DNA from: an uncultured Bacteroidales bacterium
GTDB lineage: Bacteria; Bacteroidota; Bacteroidia; Bacteroidales; Muribaculaceae
Length of the DNA: 64,000 nt
Direction: 5' to 3'
Assembly: GCA_949289215.1 (NCBI GenBank)
Contig: CASENC010000049.1
Location: 124,001 to 188,000, forward strand
Every line of letters begins with the position of its first letter. Within the stretch, counting starts at the first letter, position 1. The notes below the pieces were generated by a model that searched no databases, was not told the origin of the DNA, and saw only the letters and a list, made by a program, of their open reading frames with translations. This document shows, in pieces, positions 18,654 to 27,999 of the stretch. A program made the position numbers and the translations under genes.

Positions 18654-21600
18654 TCAGAATGTCGCAACGACACCGAGGTTGAAGGTTACAGGGCGCGGAT
18701 AAACATTGTTATCGATACCGCCATACACTTCGGGGTCAAGCCCTTTGTATTTGGTTATCACAAACGGGTTTTGTACGGCACCGTAAAGGCGCAGGCGCAG
18801 CTGGTCTTTAAGCAGCGACGGCCAAGTGTAACCCACGGTGATGTTTTCGCAACGCAAGAAACTTCCGTTTCGCAACCAGTAATCGCTCATATAGAGGTTT
18901 TGCGAGGTGAGATTCCCATCGAAGTAGAAGTCGCTGTCGATAAGGTTGCTCAGGCCGGCATTTTGGTAAGTGCGATTGAGCACCGAACGCTCGGCATGGA
19001 CATTGGCATACACATAATTGCCTATGCTTGCACGCAGGTTGAAGCCGAAATCCCAGTTCTTGTAATTGAATGTGGAGCCGAATGTCATTGTCACTTTCGG
19101 GTCGGGACTTTTGCTTATTACCTTGTCGTCGTTATCGATGTCGCCGTCGTTGTCTTGATCAACGAATACTCCTTCTATAGGATTACCGTTTGAGTCATAC
19201 ACCTGCTCGTAGAGGAAGAAAGAGTTTGCCGGATAACCTACTGCGTGAACTTGTACCGTGTTACCCGTGCCGCCCGAGATGCCTCCGGTGGTTACATAGG
19301 AACCGTCGTTGTTGAGCTTGGTGATTTCATTGCGGTTCCATGCTACGTTGTAGGTGAGCGTCCAAGTGAAGTCTTTGGTCACGATGGGGCGTGCGGTGAT
19401 ACCGAATTCCACACCGAGGTTTTCAAGCGTACCAATGTTTTGGTTGAGCATATTGGTGGTGTATGCGCCTACGGGAACAGTAACGAAACTGAGCAAATCT
19501 TTGGTTTCACGATAATACCAGTCGAGCGATGCGGTAATGCGGTTGTTAAGGAACCCGAAGTCGAGACCTGCATTCCAGGTGGTGGTTTCTTCCCACTTCA
19601 GGTTGCTGTCGTAACCTTGCGGATAAAGTGTGGGGCCATAACCCGGTGTGCCATCAAGGTTCGGATAATAGGAACCGGCCGTGGATTGCTGGTATATGGC
19701 CATATATGGGAAGTAGTTGTCTCCGAGGTCCTGCTGGCCGGTGACACCCCAGCCCAGTCGCAACTTGAACTCGTTCAACCAGTCTTTGGTACTCTCCATC
19801 CATGCTTCTTCCGAGATTTTCCACCCGAGTGCTACCGACGGGAATACACCCCAACGGTTGTCTTCCGAAAATCGTGAAGTTCCGTCACCGCGCATTGTGA
19901 ATGTCAACAGGTAGCGATCCATCAACGTGTAGTTCAAGCGGCCGAAGAACGAAACCAACTGGTAATGATTTTTCCAGTATGATTCTGCCGGATTGCGGTA
20001 AGTTTCGCCTTGGTGGTTGTCGGCGCCTGTTTTATAGGTCAGCAAGTAGCGTCCGTCTTCTTGTTGGTCGATTATATATCCGGGAGTAGTGAACAATGTT
20101 CCGTTGTTGTTGCCCTTGCTGTAGAAATACTGCCATGAGTAACCGGCTGTGACATCGATGTCCGACTTGATTACGTCGAAGTATTTCTTGTAGTTGGCAT
20201 AGAAGTCGAGCAGTGTGTTGGCACGGTACTGGTAAACATAGTAGTCGGTACCTGCGCCGTCCTGGTAGTTGGCATCCCACATTGCCGGAGCATTGCCTTG
20301 GGTGATGGTGTGCTCGTCGGTTTTGCTGATGTCATAGCCAAGGTTGAGGTTAAAACGCAATTCTGGCAGGAAGTGCAGTGCATAGTCGAGCTGCAAGTTG
20401 CCGTTGCTGCGCCAAATCTTGGCAATATCCGAACGTTGTTCGATGGCTGCGAGAGGGTTGTTTACACCGTTGGTGTTGAACTGGTCGCCGTTCATCTGTG
20501 ATGTATATCCGTTGAAAAGTTTTCCCACCGAGCCGTCGGCCATTGGGTAGTCGGTCTTGGGTGTGCTTGTCGGATCGGCTGCCAGTGCGCCGCCAACCGC
20601 GCTGCCGGTGTCGGCAAATTCATTCTCGATGTAATAACCTTTTACGTTGGCCTGCACTTTTAATTTGCCATCGAAGAATTCGGGAGTAAGGTTGAATCCG
20701 GCGGTAACACGATCCATCGACGTGTTTTTGATGATGCCGCTGTTGCCTGTGTAGGTGACTGCCACGCGATAGGGCAGGAAGCCGGCTTTGCCACCCACGC
20801 TGAGGCTGTAATCATGTGATACGGTTGTGCGCAGCACCTCGTCCTGCCAGTTGGTGTTGGCCGTGCCGAGAGCTTGAGCGGCAGGGCTGTCTGCGCCCCA
20901 GTACCGGGTCATGATTTCGCGGTATTCGTCTCCGTTCAGCACATCCCATGTTTTGCGTGCAGTCTGCACCGTCATGTTGGCGGTGAAGTTTACTTGAATT
21001 TTGCCTTCTTTGCCTTTCTTGGTGGTGATGATGATTACACCGTTTGATGCGCGGCTTCCGTAGATGGCTGTAGCCGAAGCATCTTTCAAGATGGTCATGC
21101 TCTCGATGTTGTCGGGCGAGATCATGGCAAGAGCGTTGCCCATGCCCTGTGTGCCCTGGTTGCTCAATGGCACACCGTCGAGCACGATGAGCGGGTCGTT
21201 GCTGGCGTTAAGCGAGGAGCCGCCGCGGATGCGTATCGTACCCGAGCCTTCAGGCCCTGCCGACGGGGTTACAACGACACCAGGAGTTTGGCCCACGAGC
21301 AGGTCTTGAACCGATGATGACAGCCCGGCCGAAATTTCGGTCGGCTTCACCGTGGCCACCGACCCGGTAGCATCTTCTTTCTTAACCGTACCATAACCTA
21401 TGGCGACTACCTCGTCGAGCATCAGCGAGCTCTCTTGCAGGGTAATCGTCAACGAAGTTTGTCCGTCCACGGCAACCGTTTGCGGTTCATAGCCGACGTA
21501 TGATACCACAAGCGTGGCATCGGGTGATACTTGAATGGTGAATTTGCCATCAAAGTCGGTGGCAACACCCACTGTTGTGCCTTGGGCGAGAACGCTGGCA

Positions 21601-21740
21601 CCGATTAATGGTTCTCCGGCAGAATCGACTACCTTGCCTTGCACGGCAATCTTCTGCGCCAAAGCCGGAAGCGCGAGGCACAATGCCATGAGCATTGTCA
21701 GCCACATCTTCCTGTTCGTCTGAAAACAAATGGTCTTCAT
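18654..21740 (-). CDS. SusC/RagA family TonB-dependent receptor
   Basis: An outer-membrane importer of 1028 residues that takes up oligosaccharides in a TonB-dependent way. After a signal peptide (cleaved near ALAQ, residue 29) come a CarboxypepD_reg-like domain (about 30-115, GKVVDSAGEPLIGASVLAQG ... DFDGKFTI), the plug domain (about 120-240) with VAIGYGTVKKEDATGSV and the SusC-type ASATAIYGSRASNGVIIITTKKG, and then the 22-strand barrel ending in FNLGVVATF. It is the first gene of susC-susD-susE. The nearest start matches a 12-residue run before the hydrophobic signal core, and an internal Met at residue 12 is an alternative. No N-terminal anti-sigma-interacting domain is seen. Confidence 0.95.
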   Translation of the reverse strand: MKTICFQTNRKMWLTMLMALCLALPALAQKIAVQGKVVDSAGEPLIGASVLAQGTTVGVATDFDGKFTIQVSPDATLVVSYVGYEPQTVAVDGQTSLTITLQESSLMLDEVVAIGYGTVKKEDATGSVATVKPTEISAGLSSSVQDLLVGQTPGVVVTPSAGPEGSGTIRIRGGSSLNASNDPLIVLDGVPLSNQGTQGMGNALAMISPDNIESMTILKDASATAIYGSRASNGVIIITTKKGKEGKIQVNFTANMTVQTARKTWDVLNGDEYREIMTRYWGADSPAAQALGTANTNWQDEVLRTTVSHDYSLSVGGKAGFLPYRVAVTYTGNSGIIKNTSMDRVTAGFNLTPEFFDGKLKVQANVKGYYIENEFADTGSAVGGALAADPTSTPKTDYPMADGSVGKLFNGYTSQMNGDQFNTNGVNNPLAAIEQRSDIAKIWRSNGNLQLDYALHFLPELRFNLNLGYDISKTDEHTITQGNAPAMWDANYQDGAGTDYYVYQYRANTLLDFYANYKKYFDVIKSDIDVTAGYSWQYFYSKGNNNGTLFTTPGYIIDQQEDGRYLLTYKTGADNHQGETYRNPAESYWKNHYQLVSFFGRLNYTLMDRYLLTFTMRGDGTSRFSEDNRWGVFPSVALGWKISEEAWMESTKDWLNEFKLRLGWGVTGQQDLGDNYFPYMAIYQQSTAGSYYPNLDGTPGYGPTLYPQGYDSNLKWEETTTWNAGLDFGFLNNRITASLDWYYRETKDLLSFVTVPVGAYTTNMLNQNIGTLENLGVEFGITARPIVTKDFTWTLTYNVAWNRNEITKLNNDGSYVTTGGISGGTGNTVQVHAVGYPANSFFLYEQVYDSNGNPIEGVFVDQDNDGDIDNDDKVISKSPDPKVTMTFGSTFNYKNWDFGFNLRASIGNYVYANVHAERSVLNRTYQNAGLSNLIDSDFYFDGNLTSQNLYMSDYWLRNGSFLRCENITVGYTWPSLLKDQLRLRLYGAVQNPFVITKYKGLDPEVYGGIDNNVYPRPVTFNLGVVATF

Positions 21741-22021
21741 GCAAGAATGTTTTTAGTTTTACATTTGGGTTTTTAGTTGTTATCCTTAATCGTAATAAAT
21801 TAATGGAGCAAATGGGTGGCGGTTATGAATATAAGAAAGCAAGCCTCACGCCGGTTTCGGAACTTTCCGATATAGGCGCATGGTCAATAACAGGTTGGTT
21901 TTCATGTACTTTGTCTTTCTCATAAATCATAGGTATCCAAGCTTTGCGGCTTGGTAGTTATTCATCTCTTGGCTAAACGTTATTTCTTTTTGGGTAATGA
22001 AGATATTGGTAATAGCCAATG

Positions 22022-22052
22022 CAAAACTAAATAATTATTCGTAAAAAACAAA
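22022..22052 (-). promoter_or_regulatory. Promoter of the susCDE operon with a long leader
   Basis: On the minus strand TTTG (22052-22049), 19 bp, TAGTTTTG (22029-22022). The transcript would carry about 275 bases of leader before susC. That leader holds two dyads: CCAAGC/GCTTGG (21937-21954) and TCGGAA/TTCCGA (21857-21870). Both could be RNA hairpins or regulator sites. Confidence 0.65.
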
Positions 22053-22157
22053 CAATTTTTTTGACTTTTTGTAAAAAAAAGAGCTGTCGGTGCATCAAGG
22101 AAATTTTTTATGCGTTGCCGGATAGCAATTGTATCGATGGTTCACGTGTGATAATAA

Positions 22158-22194
22158 TTAACCGCAAGAGAGGCGCAGCCAAACTTGCGGTTAA
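22158..22194 (-). terminator. Hairpin in the gap after hpf
   Basis: TTAACCGCAAG pairs perfectly with CTTGCGGTTAA (11 bp, 15-base loop). On the minus strand TTATTATC follows, so it may end transcripts from xerC-hpf. Another small dyad (GCATAAC/GTTATGC, 22307-22328) lies between it and hpf. The rest of the gap 22195-22390 shows no gene. Confidence 0.5.
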
Positions 22195-22390
22195 AATACA
22201 GTTGTGCGGTTATGCCGTCTTTAGTTCCTGTTTTAAAAGGTTTTACTTTCCATGTCACGCCGGCATAATTCCCTAAGAAAATGTTTTCCTTGCTATTTCT
22301 CCCGTGGCATAACGGCATGGAGTTATGCGTGGAAATCTCCTCGGCGATTTCGGTTTTGGCCCGAAGTTCGCATTACTCGGAGAAAGGTGG

Positions 22391-22684
22391 TTATTTGTTC
22401 TTGTCGAGTTTTTCGAGTTGGCGTTCAAGCGCGTCGATGCTCAAGTCGATTGCTTCTTCAAAAGTATCGGCGATTTTTGATGCAAACAGGTCTTCACGGT
22501 TTGGGATAATGAGCTTGATTGAGGCCTGTTTGTTCATCGACGTTTTAGGTTTCACTACTTCGAGCGTAACATCACACTCGGTTACCTCCTCGTTGCGGCG
22601 TGCGAATTTTTGCGCCTTTTTATTGATAAACTCCTCTAATTTCGCAGTTGCGTCGAAATGGATTGCTTTAATTCTAACTTCCAT
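22391..22684 (-). CDS. hpf: Ribosome hibernation-promoting factor / RaiA family
   Basis: A short-form HPF/RaiA protein of 97 residues that binds the 30S decoding region and keeps idle ribosomes inactive. The pattern MEVRIKAIHFDATAKLEEFINKKAQKFAR, DVTLEVVKP, ASIKLIIPNREDLFAS and FEEAIDLSIDALERQLEKLDKNK covers the beta-alpha-beta-beta-beta-alpha fold. There is no long C-terminal dimerisation domain. Its start overlaps the end of xerC by 11 bases, so the two are co-transcribed and probably coupled, an arrangement common in Bacteroidetes. Confidence 0.93.
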   Translation of the reverse strand: MEVRIKAIHFDATAKLEEFINKKAQKFARRNEEVTECDVTLEVVKPKTSMNKQASIKLIIPNREDLFASKIADTFEEAIDLSIDALERQLEKLDKNK

Positions 22685-23603
22685 AATTTACCTCCTTTTT
22701 TAGAGCCCTTGGGTGGGCAAGTTTGTAATTACTTTTAAGCTCACTGAAAGTGATATGTGTATATACTTGCGTTGCCGCAAGCGATTCATGTCCCATGATT
22801 TCCTTGACGCTGTTGAGTTCGGCCCCGTTGTTGAGCATTGCCGAGGCAAATGAGTGGCGAAGCACGTGTGGGCTGAGTTTGCCCGCGGCACCGGTCTCCT
22901 CAAGGCTGCGGTGTACCATTCGGTAAACCATAGATGGATAAAGCGGCTCTCCACCGGCTCGCAAGAAAAATCTTTCGGGCCTGAAACTGCCTGTTACCTT
23001 TCCGCGCAGTTCACGATAGGCAGTGATGGCTTCGGCAAGTTCTTGCCCGAATGGAATTATTCGCTGCTTGTCGCGCTTGCCATGCACCTTCATTTCGCAT
23101 CGTGACGTATCGACGTCGGCATCTCGCAGGTCGATGAGTTCGGCACGGCGCATCCCGGTTTCATACAGCATCATCACCACGGTGCGGTTAAGCATGGTTT
23201 GGTAGTCGCCGGTGTTGAAAGGTGCGTTAAGCAATTCGTCCATCGTTTCGGGGCGTATATATGACGGCAGTGGAACCTTGAATTTGGCAAGTTCTATTTC
23301 CGCAGCCGGATTTGCCGCTACAACTCCACGTTTCATGAGGAATCTGTAGAAAGCCCGTGCAGCCTGTATTTTGCGGCGTATGGTACGGGAGCCGTCTCCG
23401 GCCTCGTTGAGGTGCACCATCCATGCCCGCAAGTCGTCGGTGGTGACGCTTTCCGGGTTGAAAGCGGCGGCGTCGCCCGGCGACAAGAAGTCTTGCAGTT
23501 GCCGCAGGTCGTTCCTGTAAGACAAAACGGTACAAGCCGATAAATTCAGCTCATACCGTATATATTGCAAGAATGCTTCTATTGTCTTGTTTATGTCGCC
23601 CAT
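22674..23603 (-). CDS. xerC: Tyrosine recombinase XerC-like
   Basis: A site-specific tyrosine recombinase of 309 residues, most likely the XerC that resolves chromosome dimers at dif. The N-terminal SAM-like DNA-binding domain covers about 1-100 (FLQYIRYELNLSACTVLSYRNDLRQLQDFL). The catalytic domain has Arg in YETGMRRAELIDL, Lys in KVHGKRDKQRIIPF, HVLRHSFASAML (HxxR), and MGHESLAATQVYTHIT with the second His and the nucleophilic Tyr. hpf follows with an 11-base overlap. It could equally act on other sites, including DNA inversions elsewhere in the chromosome, but there is no evidence for that here. Confidence 0.92.
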   Translation of the reverse strand: MGDINKTIEAFLQYIRYELNLSACTVLSYRNDLRQLQDFLSPGDAAAFNPESVTTDDLRAWMVHLNEAGDGSRTIRRKIQAARAFYRFLMKRGVVAANPAAEIELAKFKVPLPSYIRPETMDELLNAPFNTGDYQTMLNRTVVMMLYETGMRRAELIDLRDADVDTSRCEMKVHGKRDKQRIIPFGQELAEAITAYRELRGKVTGSFRPERFFLRAGGEPLYPSMVYRMVHRSLEETGAAGKLSPHVLRHSFASAMLNNGAELNSVKEIMGHESLAATQVYTHITFSELKSNYKLAHPRALKKEVNYGS

Positions 23604-23628
23604 GGTTGGTTTTTCAATTGCTTCGGTA

Positions 23629-23660
23629 CGAATATACGCACAAGTTTCGAGTTTTCCAAA
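23629..23660 (-). promoter_or_regulatory. Candidate promoter of xerC-hpf
   Basis: Minus strand TTTG, 20 bp, TATATTCG (one mismatch to TAnnTTTG). It sits 26 bases before the xerC start. Confidence 0.5.
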
Positions 23661-23697
23661 TTTCCTTGCTTATTTTTATGCAAGCCGTGAGCGTGTT

Positions 23698-24345
23698 TTA
23701 TTTCTTTACCTTCTTAAACTTGGTGTTTTTTAGTTCATAATTGATATATGTGGCAAGGTATGGTTTCAGTTTGTTGTAGTCTTCGACTGTCATGGTTCCT
23801 TTCACGGTAGGGAAGACGGCGACCGACTTTCCGGCCGGGTCGATGCGACATTCAAAAGTGGGGATTTTGACAAGTGCGGCCACGTCGTCGCGCCGAGTTT
23901 TGTCGCCCTTTGGAATAGTTATGTAATCCTGTATCCGGGGCATCTTGAAATATTTCGGCGTGTTAAGTTCTTCCCAATTTTCGTTGTAGGCTGCAACATG
24001 GCTGTCGGCTGCGGGCAGCATATATGTCGTTACTGTATAAATCACTGTGTCGCGCTTTGATGCGGCGAGCAGTATCTCCACACGGCTGCTTGCCGATGTG
24101 CGCACACGCAAGTAATCGGCTGCCATGGTGTCGATTACGGCCGTTCCGCCAAAGTTGTTCCCCATGGGCATTTTGCGGCCGGCCTCGTAGTAGTCGAGCA
24201 TATCGAGCCGGGTGTCGTGTGGCAGGGAAACAAATATGCCGCCATCTTCGGCGGCAAAAAAGTCGCGCACTGTGCGTGCCGTCACCGGCAAAGCCGATGT
24301 GACGGCGAGCAGCAGCACTGTTATGGCAAATTTCACATTCTTCAT
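23698..24345 (-). CDS. DUF3256 family exported protein
   Basis: A secreted or periplasmic protein of 215 residues found in Bacteroidales; its function is unknown. The signal peptide ends near VTARTV (residue 24). The body has the DUF3256 pattern: VRDFFAAEDGGIFVSLPHDTRLDMLDYYEAG, a Gly/Asn-rich turn with FGGTAVIDTMAADYLRVRTSASS, VIYTVTTYMLPAADSHVAAYNENWEEL, and a basic C-terminus (KNTKFKKVKK). It lies between the helicase gene and xerC on the same strand, with about 50 and 95 bases to its neighbours. Confidence 0.75.
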   Translation of the reverse strand: MKNVKFAITVLLLAVTSALPVTARTVRDFFAAEDGGIFVSLPHDTRLDMLDYYEAGRKMPMGNNFGGTAVIDTMAADYLRVRTSASSRVEILLAASKRDTVIYTVTTYMLPAADSHVAAYNENWEELNTPKYFKMPRIQDYITIPKGDKTRRDDVAALVKIPTFECRIDPAGKSVAVFPTVKGTMTVEDYNKLKPYLATYINYELKNTKFKKVKK

Positions 24346-24396
24346 TGTGGTTCGGGGTCAATTTCGGGTTGTGAAATTAAGAAATAAATGCGAGGT

Positions 24397-26280
24397 TTAC
24401 CGTTTTTTCTTCATGAATTTATCATAATTGCCGTGCATTTCTTTCTTTTTCTCCCCTTTGGCGGCTTTGCCGCGTTCGCTACGGGCTTCGCGGGTCTTAA
24501 ATCCGCGTTCCTGGTCGCGACGGGTGCGGCGGTCTATGCCGCCCTTGCCACGGCGGTCGCGATGGCGGCCTTCCGACTTGGAGGCGTATTTGCCCCCGCC
24601 ACCGCGGTTTTCGGCGGCATAATCCTTGTCAAGGTCGGCGATTTCACTGTACAGCCGTTTGCCATAGAAGTCGGAGTTTCGCAAAGCGTCGGCCACACGC
24701 CGTCCGTCGCCTTTACGCACGTCGAAGAGTGAATAGCCCGGCATCAAGTCGATGCGGCCCACTTCGATGCGTTGCCCTTGCACGGTTTCATTTATAAGCC
24801 CGATGAGGTCGGAAGCAAAGAAACCGTCGGATTTGCCCACATTGATGTACACACGGTCGTATCCCGGTTCGCCTGTGCGGCGGTCTTTTTCTTCCTGTGA
24901 CATTTCGGCACCGCTTTTGTGTTTTTTTGCACCTTTCTCTTTGCCTTTCTTCTCGGTAACGATGTCGAGCTTGGGCGCATCCTTGTAGTAATCGAGCAAA
25001 CGGTTGAATTCAAGCGAAAGCACACGTTTAATCAAGTCTTCGCCCGAGAGCCATTCGAGTTTCTTCTGTATGCCGGGAATGTAGTTGTTTATTACCTCTT
25101 CATCTACTTTCACCTTTTCGATGCGGTCGGCAAGGTTGTAGAGTTGGCGTTCGATGATGCGTTCCGGTGTAGGCACTTCACGAAGCTCGAATTGCTTGCC
25201 TATGCGCTTTTCTATATCCTTGATTTTCCCTTTTTCGCGTGAATGGATTATCGAAACCGACACGCCCGTTTTCCCGGCGCGGCCTGTACGTCCGCTACGG
25301 TGTGTGTAAGTGGCCACATCGTCGGGCAAGCCGTAATTGATTACGTGGGTAAGGTCGCTTACATCGAGGCCGCGAGCAGCTACATCGGTGGCAACGAGCA
25401 GCTGCAAGTTGCGTTCGCGGAACTTTTTCATTACCGCATCGCGTTGAGCCTGCGACAAGTCGCCGTGCAACGAGTCGGCATTGTAGCCGTCCACTATCAG
25501 CTTGTCGGCAATTTCCTGTGTTTCGCGACGTGTACGGCAGAATATTATACCGTATATGGCCGGATTGTAATCGGCTATGCGTTTCAGCGCAAGATATTTG
25601 TCGCGGGCATGTACCAGGTAATATATGTGGCGCACGTTTTCGGCGCCCTCGTTGCGAGTGCCTATCACATATTCTTGCGGGTCGTGCATGAAGCGTGATG
25701 CGATTTTGGCAATTTCGGGTGGCATCGTAGCCGAGAACATGAGCATTTTACGCTCATCGGGAACGTGGGTGAGGATGTCGTTTATGTCATCGACAAATCC
25801 CATGTTAAGCATTTCGTCGGCTTCGTCAAGGATAACCGTGTGCACGTCTTGCAGGTTTACCGTGCCGCGTTTGATAAGGTCGAGCAATCGTCCGGGCGTG
25901 GCGACAATTATCTGCACGCCACCACGCAATGTGCGTATCTGGCTCTCGATGCTTGAACCGCCATACACGGGCAATACTTTCAATCCGTTGATATATTTTG
26001 AATAGTCGGCAAGGTCGCCGCCTATTTGCAGACATAATTCGCGTGTAGGGGAAATGATGAGTGCTTGTGGCACTTTGCGGCTTACGTCGATGCGCTGCAG
26101 CACCGGCAGACCGAATGCGGCGGTCTTGCCTGTTCCTGTCTGGGCAAGTGCAACCACGTCGGTATCTTCGTTCAGCAAGTGTGGAATAACTTTTTCCTGT
26201 ACAGGCATCGGGGTTTCATAACCCATTTCTTTTATAGCCTTCAGCAAATCCTCGCGGACTCCTAATTCTTCAAATGTCAT
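24397..26280 (-). CDS. deaD: DEAD-box RNA helicase (CsdA/DeaD type)
   Basis: An ATP-dependent RNA helicase of 627 residues, probably for ribosome assembly, RNA decay and cold adaptation. Motifs in order: the Q motif (FEELGVREDLLKAIKEMGYETPMPVQ), Walker A AQTGTGKTAA, PTRELCLQ, VATPGRLLDL, DEAD in VILDEADEMLNMGF, SAT, then LHGDLSQAQRDAVMKKFR and HRSGRTGRAGKTG. A DbpA-type RNA-binding domain (about 480-555, YINVGKSDGFFASDLIGLINE) is followed by an Arg/Gly/Lys-rich tail that likely binds RNA without sequence preference. The promoter at 26361-26392 gives a leader of about 75 bases. Confidence 0.93.
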   Translation of the reverse strand: MTFEELGVREDLLKAIKEMGYETPMPVQEKVIPHLLNEDTDVVALAQTGTGKTAAFGLPVLQRIDVSRKVPQALIISPTRELCLQIGGDLADYSKYINGLKVLPVYGGSSIESQIRTLRGGVQIIVATPGRLLDLIKRGTVNLQDVHTVILDEADEMLNMGFVDDINDILTHVPDERKMLMFSATMPPEIAKIASRFMHDPQEYVIGTRNEGAENVRHIYYLVHARDKYLALKRIADYNPAIYGIIFCRTRRETQEIADKLIVDGYNADSLHGDLSQAQRDAVMKKFRERNLQLLVATDVAARGLDVSDLTHVINYGLPDDVATYTHRSGRTGRAGKTGVSVSIIHSREKGKIKDIEKRIGKQFELREVPTPERIIERQLYNLADRIEKVKVDEEVINNYIPGIQKKLEWLSGEDLIKRVLSLEFNRLLDYYKDAPKLDIVTEKKGKEKGAKKHKSGAEMSQEEKDRRTGEPGYDRVYINVGKSDGFFASDLIGLINETVQGQRIEVGRIDLMPGYSLFDVRKGDGRRVADALRNSDFYGKRLYSEIADLDKDYAAENRGGGGKYASKSEGRHRDRRGKGGIDRRTRRDQERGFKTREARSERGKAAKGEKKKEMHGNYDKFMKKKR

Positions 26281-26360
26281 ATTATAGTTTTAATCGTGTG
26301 TAACAAGCTGATGTTTTGTCATATAGCCAATATCCTTATATGCCGGGCCATATTGAGGTG

Positions 26361-26392
26361 CAAAGGTACAAACTTTTTGTCATTCACGCAAA
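26361..26392 (-). promoter_or_regulatory. Promoter of the DEAD-box helicase gene
   Basis: Minus strand TTTG (26392-26389), 20 bp, TACCTTTG (26368-26361): a consensus pair. A leader of about 75 bases could carry cold- or autoregulation, as in other deaD genes (inference). Confidence 0.8.
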
Positions 26393-26461
26393 TACAAATT
26401 TCTTAGCCCGTCCATGGTAAATTGCTGTCGCGGTGGATGCCCTGCTTTGCCTAAATTGACG

Positions 26462-27913
26462 CTACCGGGCAAGCAGGTCGAGCAGCAACAGTTGCGTTTG
26501 TGATATTACGCTGCTGCGCTTTTCTGAAAAATTGTTGACCATTACGGCGACAGCATAGCGTGGATTGGAAGCGGGATAATACCCTGCATAACATTGCACT
26601 CCGCCCATGCTCCCCGATTTAAGTGAGATTTCGCCCCTGAGTGGTGTGCGAAGCATGAAACGTTTTACCGAGCCTTCGCGCCCCACACGTGGCAACAGTT
26701 GCGAATAATCTATGCCAAGCCTGTCGCGGTGGGCGTATGCGAGGCGCAGCACGTCGCACAGGAATTGTGGAGTGGCCCATCCGTTGCGGGCAAGGCCACT
26801 GCCGTCTTTCATCGACAACTGGTCGATGTCAAGGCCTTGCGTTTCCCAGAATTTATCGACTATACGCACCCCATTTTCAGTGGTTGCAGGCAGCCCCGAG
26901 TCGATGGGGAGAGTGCGTAATATAGCTTCGGCAAACATATTGTCGCTGCGGAACAGCATTGATTTCAGTATCTCGGGAAGCGAAGGCGAGGCATAGTCGA
27001 GCAGAAGCAGTGTGTCGCCGGTGTGGCGGGAAAGCCCTTCGGTCGAATGGCGGTAGGCGATGCCGTTGGTGTTTAAGGCCGATTCGATGCTGTCGGCAAG
27101 CAGGAGATGTGGTGCCGGATTGGCATACCACGAAGCAAAGTTCTCGCGTCCGCGTCGGCGACGTGCTATTATTCCATCGATTTGCAGCAGTCCGCTTGAG
27201 TAATCCAGGCGGCTTGTCACCCCGGGGCGATTTATGGTATCGCCTTTGAATTGTTCGCGCAAATGGCATTGCAATCGCAGGCCTGGTATTTTCTGCTTGG
27301 TCTCGGCTTCGTAGGTGCCGTCCCACCGGCGTGTGAATTTTACCAGAGCCTGATTGTCGGCAAAATTAATGGCGTGGCATCCTGTTCCGTAGCTTTCGGG
27401 GATGTCTTCAAGCATCCAATATCCCGACACCGGTTGGTTGTCGGTCATGGCCGAGCGGTCGAGGTTGACAGTACCCTCGATTGAAGTTATTCCGGCTGCT
27501 TGCAGGCATTGTATAAGGGTATCGACAAATGCCACGTGTTCCTTGAAATACCGTGAACCGAGTGTGGGGTCGCCGCAACCGACGACCTCGATTTTTCCCG
27601 TGAGCTTGCCACCGGCGTCGATATCGCCTATTGCATACACACGTGTGTGGTAAAGATAATCCTTGCCAAGCAATTCAAGTGCCGCTGCTCCTGTGACCAC
27701 TTTCATGGCCGATGCCGTGATTAAGCCTTTGTCGGCATTGTGTCCGGCCACGATTTCGCCTGTTGACAAGTCCATTACGCATACACCGGCTGAAGCATGG
27801 GCAAGGGCTTGTGAACCTATAAAGCGGTTTACTGCGCTTTGCCCCGGAACCTTGGCCGATGCCGAGATGGCGATGCAGGCTGCAATGATTGAAAATATGG
27901 TTTGTCTAAACAT
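26462..27913 (-). CDS. dacB: D-alanyl-D-alanine carboxypeptidase/endopeptidase (PBP4, DacB)
   Basis: A periplasmic class C low-molecular-mass penicillin-binding protein of 483 residues that trims and cuts peptide cross-links in peptidoglycan. A signal peptide (about 1-20) precedes the active-site SxxK (S68-A-M-K71). The SDN motif is in FRSDNMFAEAIL and the KTG-equivalent is KSGSMGG near the C-terminus. The insert between the first two motifs (about 95-260) is the usual PBP4 domain. Transcription is from its own start after the hairpin at 27931-27972. Confidence 0.93.
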   Translation of the reverse strand: MFRQTIFSIIAACIAISASAKVPGQSAVNRFIGSQALAHASAGVCVMDLSTGEIVAGHNADKGLITASAMKVVTGAAALELLGKDYLYHTRVYAIGDIDAGGKLTGKIEVVGCGDPTLGSRYFKEHVAFVDTLIQCLQAAGITSIEGTVNLDRSAMTDNQPVSGYWMLEDIPESYGTGCHAINFADNQALVKFTRRWDGTYEAETKQKIPGLRLQCHLREQFKGDTINRPGVTSRLDYSSGLLQIDGIIARRRRGRENFASWYANPAPHLLLADSIESALNTNGIAYRHSTEGLSRHTGDTLLLLDYASPSLPEILKSMLFRSDNMFAEAILRTLPIDSGLPATTENGVRIVDKFWETQGLDIDQLSMKDGSGLARNGWATPQFLCDVLRLAYAHRDRLGIDYSQLLPRVGREGSVKRFMLRTPLRGEISLKSGSMGGVQCYAGYYPASNPRYAVAVMVNNFSEKRSSVISQTQLLLLDLLAR

Positions 27914-27930
27914 AATTCATAAGCGATACA

Positions 27931-27972
27931 AAAAAGAGTAGCGGAAGCCGGTGCATTGCCGCTACTCTTTTT
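27931..27972 (-). terminator. Terminator after greA-hit
   Basis: A 14-bp perfect stem (left arm ending AGAGTAGCGG, right arm CCGCTACTCT plus T/A ends) with T-runs on both strands, 28 bases after the HIT gene. Confidence 0.85.
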
Positions 27973-27999
27973 ATGGAATTTTTTTCTGTTGCTTGTTTA

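Noticed and set aside
21846..21923. 25-codon open frame in the susC leader (minus strand)
   Set aside because: It could be a leader peptide, but no ribosome-site or conservation evidence is visible and frames of this length are expected by chance.
22195..22390. tRNA genes expected after hpf
   Set aside because: No T-arm motif or cloverleaf could be found on either strand.
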